Of a stretch of DNA of 64,000 bases, positions 56,039 to 62,915 are shown one piece after another. The DNA is taken from NCBI RefSeq assembly GCF_000423165.1, contig NZ_KE383983.1:1391440-1455439 (forward strand). Reading direction: 5' to 3'. Numbering within the stretch: the first letter of the stretch is position 1; every line of letters starts with the position of its first letter. A program made the position numbers and the translations under genes. The notes below the pieces were generated by a model. That model made no database searches. It saw only the letters and a list, made by a program, of their open reading frames with translations, and was not told where the DNA came from. This stretch comes from Pseudidiomarina sediminum DSM 21906 (GTDB lineage: Bacteria; Pseudomonadota; Gammaproteobacteria; Enterobacterales; Alteromonadaceae).

Positions 56039-56422
56039 ATGATTGCTAAAGTTTCTCTTGTCCTTGCTAGCGCAAGTCTTGCTCTTGCCTCTTTTAGTAG
56101 TTTTGCTGACGACGACCGCTATCAGCATTTTTCTGGGCAGCCGTCAAAAACCCTAGAACAAGCCCTATTTAACTTAGCGAATTACAATGCCAAAATGGCT
56201 GAAATTATGGCTAAAGATGAACTGACGCCAAGCGACATGGCGACCATTCATCAATTGAGTTACACCCTCGAAAACGCCTTGCAGAAACTAGACGACGAAG
56301 TTGATACCTTGCAAGACGTGTTGGAAGAAGTGCACCTTGCCTCTGAAAGCTTGGACTACGATACGGTCAAGAAACAAGGTAAGCTGTACCTCGAAACTAC
56401 CGCCAAAATCGTTAAAAAATAA
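56039..56422 (+). CDS. DUF6746 exported helical protein
   Basis: 127 residues with a signal peptide (~23 residues, ending S-F-A-D). The mature protein is short and almost entirely helical: T-L-E-Q-A-L-F-N-L-A, then H-Q-L-S-Y-T-L-E-N-A-L and D-T-V-K-K-Q-G-K-L-Y-L. This is the DUF6746 pattern, resembling small periplasmic helical bundles. AAGG precedes the ATG. A Fur box upstream suggests iron-repressed expression. Function unknown. Confidence 0.78.
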   Translation: MIAKVSLVLASASLALASFSSFADDDRYQHFSGQPSKTLEQALFNLANYNAKMAEIMAKDELTPSDMATIHQLSYTLENALQKLDDEVDTLQDVLEEVHLASESLDYDTVKKQGKLYLETTAKIVKK

Positions 56423-56430
56423 GGATTTTT

Positions 56431-57267
56431 ATGCAATTTAGCAGTACATCGAGTTATATCGTTGCGGATGAACTGGCGCTGGCAGTGAATGCCGCCGTCA
56501 CGCTTGAGAAGCCGCTATTGATTAAAGGCGAGCCTGGTACCGGTAAAACGAAACTTGCCGAAGAACTGGCGGCAAGCCTCGGTGTACCGCTACTGCGTTG
56601 GCAAATCAAATCGACCACTAAGGCGCAACAAGGCTTGTATGAGTACGATGCAGTGTCGCGCCTGCGTGACAGCCAGCTCGGTAGCGATAAAGTGCATGAC
56701 ATCAGCAATTACATTAAGCCGGGCAAACTTTGGCAAGCCTTTACCGCTGCTGAGCGTCCGGTGTTGTTGATTGACGAAATCGACAAAGCCGACATTGAGT
56801 TCCCGAACGACCTGCTGCATGAACTCGACCAGATGGAGTTTCACGTTTACGAAACCGGTGAGCAAATCAGTGCCAAGCAGCGCCCTATCGTGATCATCAC
56901 GTCAAACAATGAGAAAGAGCTGCCCGATGCGTTTTTGCGTCGTTGTTTTTTCCACTACATAAACTTCCCTGACGCAGATACCCTAAGTGCGATTGTGCGG
57001 GTGCACTTCCCTGACATTCAAAAGGAGCTGCTGCAAACCGCGTTGGAAGTGTTTTTCGACGTGCGCAAACTCCCGAACCTTAAGAAAAAACCGTCAACCT
57101 CGGAGTTAATTGACTGGCTCAAATTGCTCTTAGTTGAGAGCATTAGCCCACAACAATTGAAAGAGAGTGACGGCCTGATGCCGATGTTCGGCGCTCTATT
57201 GAAAAACGAGCAAGACGTGCAACTGGTTGAGAAACTTGCCTTTATGTCGCGTCGCCGAGGCAGTTAA
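56431..57267 (+). CDS. MoxR-type AAA+ ATPase
   Basis: 278 residues. Walker A is G-E-P-G-T-G-K-T, Walker B L-L-I-D-E-I-D-K-A, sensor 1 I-I-T-S-N-N-E-K-E, and the arginine finger lies in L-R-R-C-F-F-H-Y. This is the COG0714 subtype. MoxR ATPases act with VWA proteins as chaperones that mature metalloenzymes or envelope complexes. The next gene, overlapping by one base, is such a VWA protein; no client is encoded here. Confidence 0.9.
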   Translation: MQFSSTSSYIVADELALAVNAAVTLEKPLLIKGEPGTGKTKLAEELAASLGVPLLRWQIKSTTKAQQGLYEYDAVSRLRDSQLGSDKVHDISNYIKPGKLWQAFTAAERPVLLIDEIDKADIEFPNDLLHELDQMEFHVYETGEQISAKQRPIVIITSNNEKELPDAFLRRCFFHYINFPDADTLSAIVRVHFPDIQKELLQTALEVFFDVRKLPNLKKKPSTSELIDWLKLLLVESISPQQLKESDGLMPMFGALLKNEQDVQLVEKLAFMSRRRGS

Positions 57268-58454
57268 TGCTGATCGCGTTTTTCTTTTGCCTGCGTAAAC
57301 ATGGCTTAAAAACCAGTATCACCGAATTGATGGACTTACTTGCCGCGCTCGAGCGGCAGGTGGTGTTTGCTGACGTTGAGGCGTTTTACCATTTGGCGCG
57401 CCTGACGTTAGTGAAAGACGAAAGCCAATTTGACCGCTTTGATCGCGCCTTTGCCGAGTATTTTGAAGGCGTTGAACAAGTGGATTTAGCCGATGCGATT
57501 CCCGAAGATTGGTTACGCCGCTCCTTGCAGCGTCAGCTCAGCGACGAAGACAAAGCCAAGCTACAATCCCTTGGTGGTCTTGATGAACTCCTGAAAGCCT
57601 TCAAGGAACGCCTGCAAGAACAGCAAGAGCGCCATGCGGGTGGGAATAAGTGGATTGGCACCGGCGGTAGCTCGCCCTTTGGTGCTTACGGCTACCATCC
57701 GGAAGGCATTCGTATTGGCCAAGACGGTAGTAACGCGCGCCGCGCAGTTAAAGTGTGGGACAAACGCGAGTTTCGCGACCTTGATAGCGACAGCGAACTG
57801 AATAACCGCAGTATGCAATTGGCGCTGCGTAAACTGCGTAAATTCGCCCGCACCGGCAGTGCCGAAGAATTGGATCTCGATGCCACCATTCGCGCCACCT
57901 CACAAAAGGCTGGTTTGCTTGATCTCAAATGGCAAGCAGAACGTCACAACGCCGTGAAAGTACTGATGTTGTTTGACGTTGGCGGCTCAATGGATGACTA
58001 CATTTACGAGTGCCAACAGTTGTTTGGCGCCGCCCGCAACGAGTTTAAACACCTCGAGTTTTACTACTTTCATAATTGCGTGTACGAGCACGTATGGCAG
58101 GCCAACGAACGACGTTTTAGCGAAAAGCTCCCGACCCGCGAACTTATCAATAAGTATGGCCGCGATTACAAACTGATCTTTGTCGGCGATGCCACTATGG
58201 GTCCCTACGAAATTGCCTACCCGGGCGGCAGTGTCGAGCATTGGAACGAAGAAGCAGGCGCCATCTGGATGCAGCGCTTGCTGAATCACTTTTCCCAAGC
58301 AGCTTGGCTTAATCCGCAACCGCAAGAACACTGGCAATGGCACCACTCCATCGATATGGTGCACGAACTTATGGCCGGCCGCATGTACCCCATGACCCTC
58401 GACGGCATTAGCCAAGCCATCACCACTTTGCAACGCACTACCTCCGCAAAATAG
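57267..58454 (+). CDS. VWA-domain protein of the CoxE/COG3825 type
   Basis: 395 residues; the ATG overlaps the MoxR stop (TAATG). The N-terminal ~180 residues are helical with an acidic charged segment. The C-terminal VWA domain starts V-L-M-L-F-D-V-G-G-S-M-D-D. Here the MIDAS motif DxSxS reads D-V-G-G-S, a variant I believe is common in this subfamily. F-Y-Y-F-H-N-C-V-Y-E and G-D-A-T-M-G-P-Y supply further MIDAS residues. CoxE-like proteins work with MoxR ATPases in metal-cofactor assembly. Confidence 0.88.
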   Translation: MLIAFFFCLRKHGLKTSITELMDLLAALERQVVFADVEAFYHLARLTLVKDESQFDRFDRAFAEYFEGVEQVDLADAIPEDWLRRSLQRQLSDEDKAKLQSLGGLDELLKAFKERLQEQQERHAGGNKWIGTGGSSPFGAYGYHPEGIRIGQDGSNARRAVKVWDKREFRDLDSDSELNNRSMQLALRKLRKFARTGSAEELDLDATIRATSQKAGLLDLKWQAERHNAVKVLMLFDVGGSMDDYIYECQQLFGAARNEFKHLEFYYFHNCVYEHVWQANERRFSEKLPTRELINKYGRDYKLIFVGDATMGPYEIAYPGGSVEHWNEEAGAIWMQRLLNHFSQAAWLNPQPQEHWQWHHSIDMVHELMAGRMYPMTLDGISQAITTLQRTTSAK

Positions 58455-58544
58455 CTGCAAAAATAATCGTTGATCGAAGAAGTGAATCATGATTCACTTC
58501 TTAGCCATACGCATTTCATTTTCAGATATCAGGATGAATCGGCT

Positions 58545-59177
58545 ATGGCCTATCGCGAAACAGATCGGGTCCGTGAACGTAAACAAGCCACCCGCGAAAC
58601 CATTGTTACCACCGCCCTTACGCTGGTCAGTGAAGGTGGTTTCAATGGCCTCCAAATGGCGCAATTGGCACGCCAAAGCGGCGTGGCAACAGGTACTCTT
58701 TACCGTTATTTTCCGTCAAAGGAAGAGCTTTGCACGGCGGTATTTGAGTACGCCACCGAGATAGAAGTTGCGCAAGTTCAGCAACAGTTACAGGAATCCC
58801 AACAAAACATTCCCGAGGCGATTGCCAATGCGCTAACGACTTTTGCGACGCGTGCCCTCAAAGCTCCCACCACAGCCTGGGCTTTGATTGCCGAACCGGT
58901 CGCACCTGAGGTTGTCGCCGCTCGCCTCCATTACCGCGAACGTTATGCGGGACTCTTCGCCCAAGCCATCGCGGATGGAATAGCAGCTGGCAGCTTGCCA
59001 GAGCAAGATAGCAACCTCAGTTCACGGGCATTGGTGGGAGCCATCGCCGAAGCGCTGATCGGTCCTTTAGCGCAACACAGCAGTGCTGCTCCAGAGCAAG
59101 CGATCGCCCATAGCATCCAGTTTTGTCTGCAAGCCATTACCGCCAAGCCTTATTCAATGACAAGGAGTTCATCATGA
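58545..59177 (+). CDS. TetR/AcrR-family regulator
   Basis: 210 residues from M-A-Y-R-E-T-D (58545); an open frame continues upstream to 58470 without family support. The HTH is G-F-N-G-L-Q-M-A-Q-L-A-R-Q-S-G-V-A-T followed by G-T-L-Y-R-Y-F-P-S-K-E-E-L, the standard TetR N-terminus. Its stop overlaps the start of the acyl-CoA dehydrogenase gene (ATGA), so it probably controls its own operon in response to an acyl-CoA or related ligand. Confidence 0.9.
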   Translation: MAYRETDRVRERKQATRETIVTTALTLVSEGGFNGLQMAQLARQSGVATGTLYRYFPSKEELCTAVFEYATEIEVAQVQQQLQESQQNIPEAIANALTTFATRALKAPTTAWALIAEPVAPEVVAARLHYRERYAGLFAQAIADGIAAGSLPEQDSNLSSRALVGAIAEALIGPLAQHSSAAPEQAIAHSIQFCLQAITAKPYSMTRSSS

Positions 59178-60832
59178 GCCATCCCGACCGCTTCTTTGCG
59201 CAAACCCATCAGGTTGAAAACCAACCTCCGGCCTTGGAGAACTACAACCTTTATGCTGCCGACCAAGCATTACAGGACGCCGTACAACGCGAAGGTGCTG
59301 CATGGGCAGCGCAGGATATCACTCGCTTTGGGGCGGAATGTGGTCGCGCTGACCGTATTGCACTGGGTTTTGCCGCCAACGCCAACAAACCACAACTGGT
59401 GACCCACGATCGTTTTGGTCAGCGTGTCGATCAGATCGATTTTCACCCGAGCTACCATCAACTGATGGACATCGCCATTACCGAAGGCTTGCATGCCAGC
59501 CCATGGGCCGAGCCGAAAGCCGGTGCCCATGTCGCGCGCGCCGCCAAATATTACCTACACACGCAAGTTGAAGCCGCCCACGGTTGCCCCATTACGATGA
59601 CCTTCGCCGCCATTCCAGCGCTGCAGCACCAACCGGAATTATTCGCGCAGTTCGCGCCGAAGATCATGGCCAGCAGCTATGACCCACGCAATGTTCCCGA
59701 CAGCATGAAGCACGGCCTCACCATTGGCATGGCGATGACGGAAAAACAAGGTGGCTCCGACGTGCGAAGCAACAGCACCCGCGCCTACCCGATCGGGCAC
59801 GACGGTTTAGGTCAGGCGTATGAGCTGGTAGGACACAAGTGGTTTGTGTCAGCGCCGATGTGCGATGCTTTTCTGGTGCTCGCTCAAACGGACGCTGGCT
59901 TGTCCTGCTTTCTAGTGCCACGCTGGCGTCCCGACGGCAGTAAAAACCCGTTACAGATCCAGCAACTGAAAAACAAAATGGGGAATGTTGCCAACGCTTC
60001 CAGCGAATGCGAATTGCGCGGCGCACTTGGTTGGCTGGTTGGCGAGGAAGGTCGCGGGGTTCGTACCATTATCGAAATGGTTGCCATGACCCGTTACGAC
60101 TGCATGATTGGTTCCTCGTCAGGCATGCGCCAAGCCACCGTGCAAGCCATACACCATGCCCGCCACCGTCACGCCTTTGGCGCCAAGCTGGCGGACCAAC
60201 CCTTGATGCAAAACCTGCTTGCCGACTTAGCACTAGAAAGCGAAGCCGCGCTTACCCTAACCATGCGTATGGCGCGCGCCATGGACCAGCAGGACCAAGA
60301 ACACGAACGTCTACTGGCCCGTATTGCCACCCCTATCGGTAAATATTGGATCTGCAAACGCACCCCGCAACACGCCTACGAAGCCATGGAAGTGATTGGC
60401 GGTATGGGCGTAATGGAAACCACCATTATGCCGCGTTTGTTCCGCGAGTCGCCGGTGAACGCGATTTGGGAAGGCAGTGGCAATGTGCAGTGTCTCGATA
60501 TTATTCGTGCAGTCGCCAAAGAGCCGCGCGTGCTCGAAGCTTACTTTGCTGAATTACAACGGGCCGCCGGCACCGACGCACGATTTGACCGTTTTGTGCA
60601 GCAGCTAAAGGCGCAGTTACAGCAAACCCCACAAAGCGATTGGCAGTACCATGCGCGCGCGTTTGCCGACCAAATGGCGTTGGCGCTACAGGCGGCGCTG
60701 TTGCTGCAGTTCGCCCCGCACCCGGTCGCCGACGCGTTTTGTGCAGCACGCCTGCAAGCAACCACCTGCGCCAACTACGGCTGTTTGCCTAACTCTATTG
60801 ACACGCACGCCATTTTGGCGCGCGCACTATAA
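59174..60832 (+). CDS. AidB-like acyl-CoA dehydrogenase family protein
   Basis: 552 residues from M-S-H-P-D-R-F-F, with AAGGAG seven bases upstream. The AidB features are the long N-terminal domain (Y-N-L-Y-A-A-D), M-T-E-K-Q-G-G-S-D-V-R-S-N and Y-E-A-M-E-V-I-G-G-M-G-V. The C-terminal extension of ~110 residues would form the AidB DNA-binding-like domain. E. coli AidB is linked to alkylation damage and has isovaleryl-CoA dehydrogenase activity. Here the ligase and TetR context argues for a catabolic acyl-CoA role. Confidence 0.87.
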   Translation: MSHPDRFFAQTHQVENQPPALENYNLYAADQALQDAVQREGAAWAAQDITRFGAECGRADRIALGFAANANKPQLVTHDRFGQRVDQIDFHPSYHQLMDIAITEGLHASPWAEPKAGAHVARAAKYYLHTQVEAAHGCPITMTFAAIPALQHQPELFAQFAPKIMASSYDPRNVPDSMKHGLTIGMAMTEKQGGSDVRSNSTRAYPIGHDGLGQAYELVGHKWFVSAPMCDAFLVLAQTDAGLSCFLVPRWRPDGSKNPLQIQQLKNKMGNVANASSECELRGALGWLVGEEGRGVRTIIEMVAMTRYDCMIGSSSGMRQATVQAIHHARHRHAFGAKLADQPLMQNLLADLALESEAALTLTMRMARAMDQQDQEHERLLARIATPIGKYWICKRTPQHAYEAMEVIGGMGVMETTIMPRLFRESPVNAIWEGSGNVQCLDIIRAVAKEPRVLEAYFAELQRAAGTDARFDRFVQQLKAQLQQTPQSDWQYHARAFADQMALALQAALLLQFAPHPVADAFCAARLQATTCANYGCLPNSIDTHAILARAL

Positions 60833-60841
60833 GGACATTCG

Positions 60842-62332
60842 ATGATTATTCCAGCTTACGTCGCCCGTAACGCCCGCAAGTATCCCGACCATGAAGCTGT
60901 GGTTGACGGCGCACTGCGCATTACGTGGCGTCAACTCGACCAGCACGTACAGCAATTTGCTGAGCACCTTGCCCATGATCACCAGATCCATGCTGGCGAC
61001 CGCGTCTGCTTAGTATTACCCAACAACTACAGCTTTATTGTGGCGCTGTTTGCCATTCAACGCCTCGGCGCCATCGCAGTACCGGTAAACGTGAAACTCA
61101 CCGCCAACGAGCTGCACTATATCTTTAGCGACGCCGATGCCAAGCGCTTGCTCACCTGTGACCTTACCAGCGCCCAGGCGCTAAGTGCAGCAGCCCAACT
61201 GCAGCTACCCGCGCTGGTGATCAACGACATGCCGACCTATGCCGAAAGCCACAGCCAAGGCCGTAGCTTTGCCGCGTTAGGTCGTCACGCTCAGGACCAA
61301 GCGGCAACCCTACTCTACACCTCGGGCACCACCGGTCGCCCCAAAGGCGTGTTATTCGACCACAAAGCCTTGCTGTTTGTCGGCATGATGTTCGCCAGTG
61401 AAATGCAGTTTAAACCCGAGAGCCGCTTGCTCTCATTAATGCCCTTTACCCACTCGGCACCATTGAACTTGTCGTTGATTGGCGGCACCTTAATGGGCAG
61501 TACACATGTGGTCGCGCCAACCTTTACCCCAGAGCTACTGCTCAAGCTGGTCGCCACAGAACAGACCACGCACTTTTTCGGTGCCCCGGTAGCCTACTTA
61601 CTCACCGCGCAACACCCTAACGTGCAAACCACGGACCTCAGTAGCATGACCCACTGGATTTATGGCGGTGGTCCGCTGGCCGGTGATCACGCCCGTCGCG
61701 TGCAAGACGCCTTTGGCAGCACCCAGTTCTATTGCGTTTACGGCCTGACCGAAGCGGGTCCTACCGGTAGCTTGTTGTTACCCGATGAGCATGCAGACAA
61801 AGCGGGTTCCGTTGGACGCCGTGCCGCGGCCTTTACCGAAATTCGCATCATCAATGACGCCGGCGAAGAAGCTGGCGTAAATGAAGCTGGTGAGATCCAT
61901 ATCGGTGGCGAAGGTCTGATGCGCGAATACTGGCGCAACGCCGTTGCCACGGCCGAGAGCTTCACCGACGACGGTTGGGTGCGCACCGGCGATATCGGAA
62001 TTCGCGACGAGGACGGCTACATTTGGGTGAAAGACCGCATCAAAGATTTGATAATTAGCGGCGGCGTGAACGTCTACCCACGCGAAGTCGAAGATGCCCT
62101 CGCCAGCCATCCAGCCGTGCTCGAAGCCGCAGTGATTGGGGTGCCGCATGAACAATGGGGCGAGTCAGTGAAAGCCTACGTGGTGCTCCGCGAAGAGCTC
62201 GCAGAAGATGCGTTAAAACAACATGTTGAGGAACGCTTGGCCGATTATAAACGCCCGCGCCACTACGCATTTATGGAGGAATTACCGCATAACGCGAACG
62301 GAAAAGTGCTTAAACACCTCCTGCGCGACTAA
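60842..62332 (+). CDS. Acyl-CoA ligase (AMP-forming, ANL superfamily)
   Basis: 496 residues. A3 motif T-L-L-Y-T-S-G-T-T-G-R-P-K-G, A5 Y-G-L-T-E-A-G, A7 T-G-D-I-G, A8 K-D-L-I-I-S-G-G-V-N-V-Y-P-R-E-V-E, and the catalytic A10 lysine in N-A-N-G-K-V-L-K. It adenylates a carboxylic acid and transfers it to CoA. The substrate is unknown, though the pairing with an acyl-CoA dehydrogenase points to a fatty or branched acid. It starts nine bases after the dehydrogenase stop. A 10-bp hairpin without a T-run (62346-62374) follows. Confidence 0.9.
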   Translation: MIIPAYVARNARKYPDHEAVVDGALRITWRQLDQHVQQFAEHLAHDHQIHAGDRVCLVLPNNYSFIVALFAIQRLGAIAVPVNVKLTANELHYIFSDADAKRLLTCDLTSAQALSAAAQLQLPALVINDMPTYAESHSQGRSFAALGRHAQDQAATLLYTSGTTGRPKGVLFDHKALLFVGMMFASEMQFKPESRLLSLMPFTHSAPLNLSLIGGTLMGSTHVVAPTFTPELLLKLVATEQTTHFFGAPVAYLLTAQHPNVQTTDLSSMTHWIYGGGPLAGDHARRVQDAFGSTQFYCVYGLTEAGPTGSLLLPDEHADKAGSVGRRAAAFTEIRIINDAGEEAGVNEAGEIHIGGEGLMREYWRNAVATAESFTDDGWVRTGDIGIRDEDGYIWVKDRIKDLIISGGVNVYPREVEDALASHPAVLEAAVIGVPHEQWGESVKAYVVLREELAEDALKQHVEERLADYKRPRHYAFMEELPHNANGKVLKHLLRD

Positions 62333-62345
62333 GCTTTCCACCCTT

Positions 62346-62374
62346 GCTGCTCGATTCTTCGGCAATCGAGCAGC
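62346..62374 (+). terminator. Hairpin after the acyl-CoA ligase gene, no T-tract
   Basis: A perfect 10-bp stem GCTGCTCGAT / ATCGAGCAGC with loop TCTTCGGCA, 13 bases after the stop codon. It lacks a downstream T-run, so it may be a 3'-end stabiliser or a weak terminator rather than a full intrinsic one. Confidence 0.5.
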
Positions 62375-62391
62375 GAAACCGCAAAAAGCAC

Positions 62392-62420
62392 TTGCACCAT
62401 CGAAGTGGAATGACTAATAT
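62392..62420 (+). promoter_or_regulatory. Promoter of tRNA-Val
   Basis: TTGCAC (62392-62397), a 17-base spacer, TATAAT-like TAATAT (62415-62420), then a GC-rich discriminator AGCGCCCG. A GC discriminator is typical of stable-RNA promoters under stringent control. The tRNA begins 40 bases after the -10. Confidence 0.75.
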
Positions 62421-62460
62421 AGCGCCCGTTCGCATATCGCGAACGCAGCAATCAAGATGT

Positions 62461-62537
62461 GCGTCCGTAGCTCAGTTGGTTAGAGCACCACCTTGACATG
62501 GTGGGGGTCGGTAGTTCGAGTCTACTCGGACGCACCA
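62461..62537 (+). tRNA. tRNA-Val (anticodon GAC)
   Basis: A 77-base cloverleaf. The acceptor stem GCGTCCG / CGGACGC is perfect. The D-arm is GCTCAGTTGGTTAGAGC, the anticodon stem CCACC/GGTGG, and the loop TTGACAT with GAC at 34-36. The variable loop is GGGTC and the T-arm GGTAG-TTCGAGT-CTACT, whose closing pair is G-T. Discriminator A and the CCA tail are encoded. It reads GUC/GUU valine codons. An IS110-family element lies directly downstream. Confidence 0.96.
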
Positions 62538-62639
62538 CTTCTCCAAAGATTCCCGTTCGAAGTTCCAGCACCTTTATCCAGTTATCATTGCTCCAGCGCG
62601 CCAAAAAATCAACATTCAAACGCAGCGCATGACTCTCTC

Positions 62640-62883
62640 TTGTCTCGTGAGCCACCTCGTCTATTTGCGCACTTTTATGGCCGTTTTGTGCCAAATATAG
62701 TCATTCGACCTTGGTCACTTGTACTCAATAGTGTTCAGGTATGTGCTTGCTGTTTACGACTAATGTGCCAGCATCATTTTAATGATCTCCGCTTTTCCTT
62801 CGAAGCAGCAAGCACCTTTACTCTACAACGAATACTCAGGGCTCGCTTTACACGACTGTCTATATTTATTTCGCAGAGTAAAG
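62640..62883 (+). ncRNA. Candidate bridge RNA of the IS110 element
   Basis: Three consecutive stem-loops precede the transposase. A: 62647-62718, outer stem GTGA-g-CC/GGTCAC, an internal loop, inner stem TATTTG-c-GCAC / GTGCCAAATA. B: 62743-62815, a perfect 10-bp stem GTGCTTGCTG/CAGCAAGCAC enclosing two single-stranded loops and a small inner hairpin, ATCATT-TT-AATGAT. C: 62816-62883, a perfect 9-bp CTTTACTCT/AGAGTAAAG. Paired stems with large internal loops are the architecture of IS110 bridge RNAs, which guide target and donor choice. Transcript ends are not known. Confidence 0.5.
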
Positions 62884-62891
62884 ATACATAG

Positions 62892-62906
62892 CTAACTTAA
62901 AGTTAG
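62892..62906 (+). repeat. Palindrome before the transposase start
   Basis: CTAACTT-A-AAGTTAG is a perfect 7-bp inverted repeat around one base. It ends ten bases before the ATG and overlaps the front of the ribosome site (AGGGGG). It could bind recombinase or limit translation; nothing more can be said. Confidence 0.5.
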
Positions 62907-62915
62907 GGGGACGTC

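Noticed and set aside
62478..62520. Resemblance of CCACCT in stem-loop A (62652-62657) to the tRNA-Val anticodon stem as an IS target guide
   Set aside because: The tRNA is intact and not interrupted at that point, so it is not the insertion site of this copy; the similarity is short.
62452..62694. 80-codon minus-strand frame over tRNA-Val
   Set aside because: Its C-terminal part is simply the antisense of the tRNA, a common false call.
62493..62891. 132-codon plus-strand frame spanning tRNA-Val and the IS left end
   Set aside because: It begins inside the tRNA and runs through the stem-loop region; codon use is random and no family is recognised.
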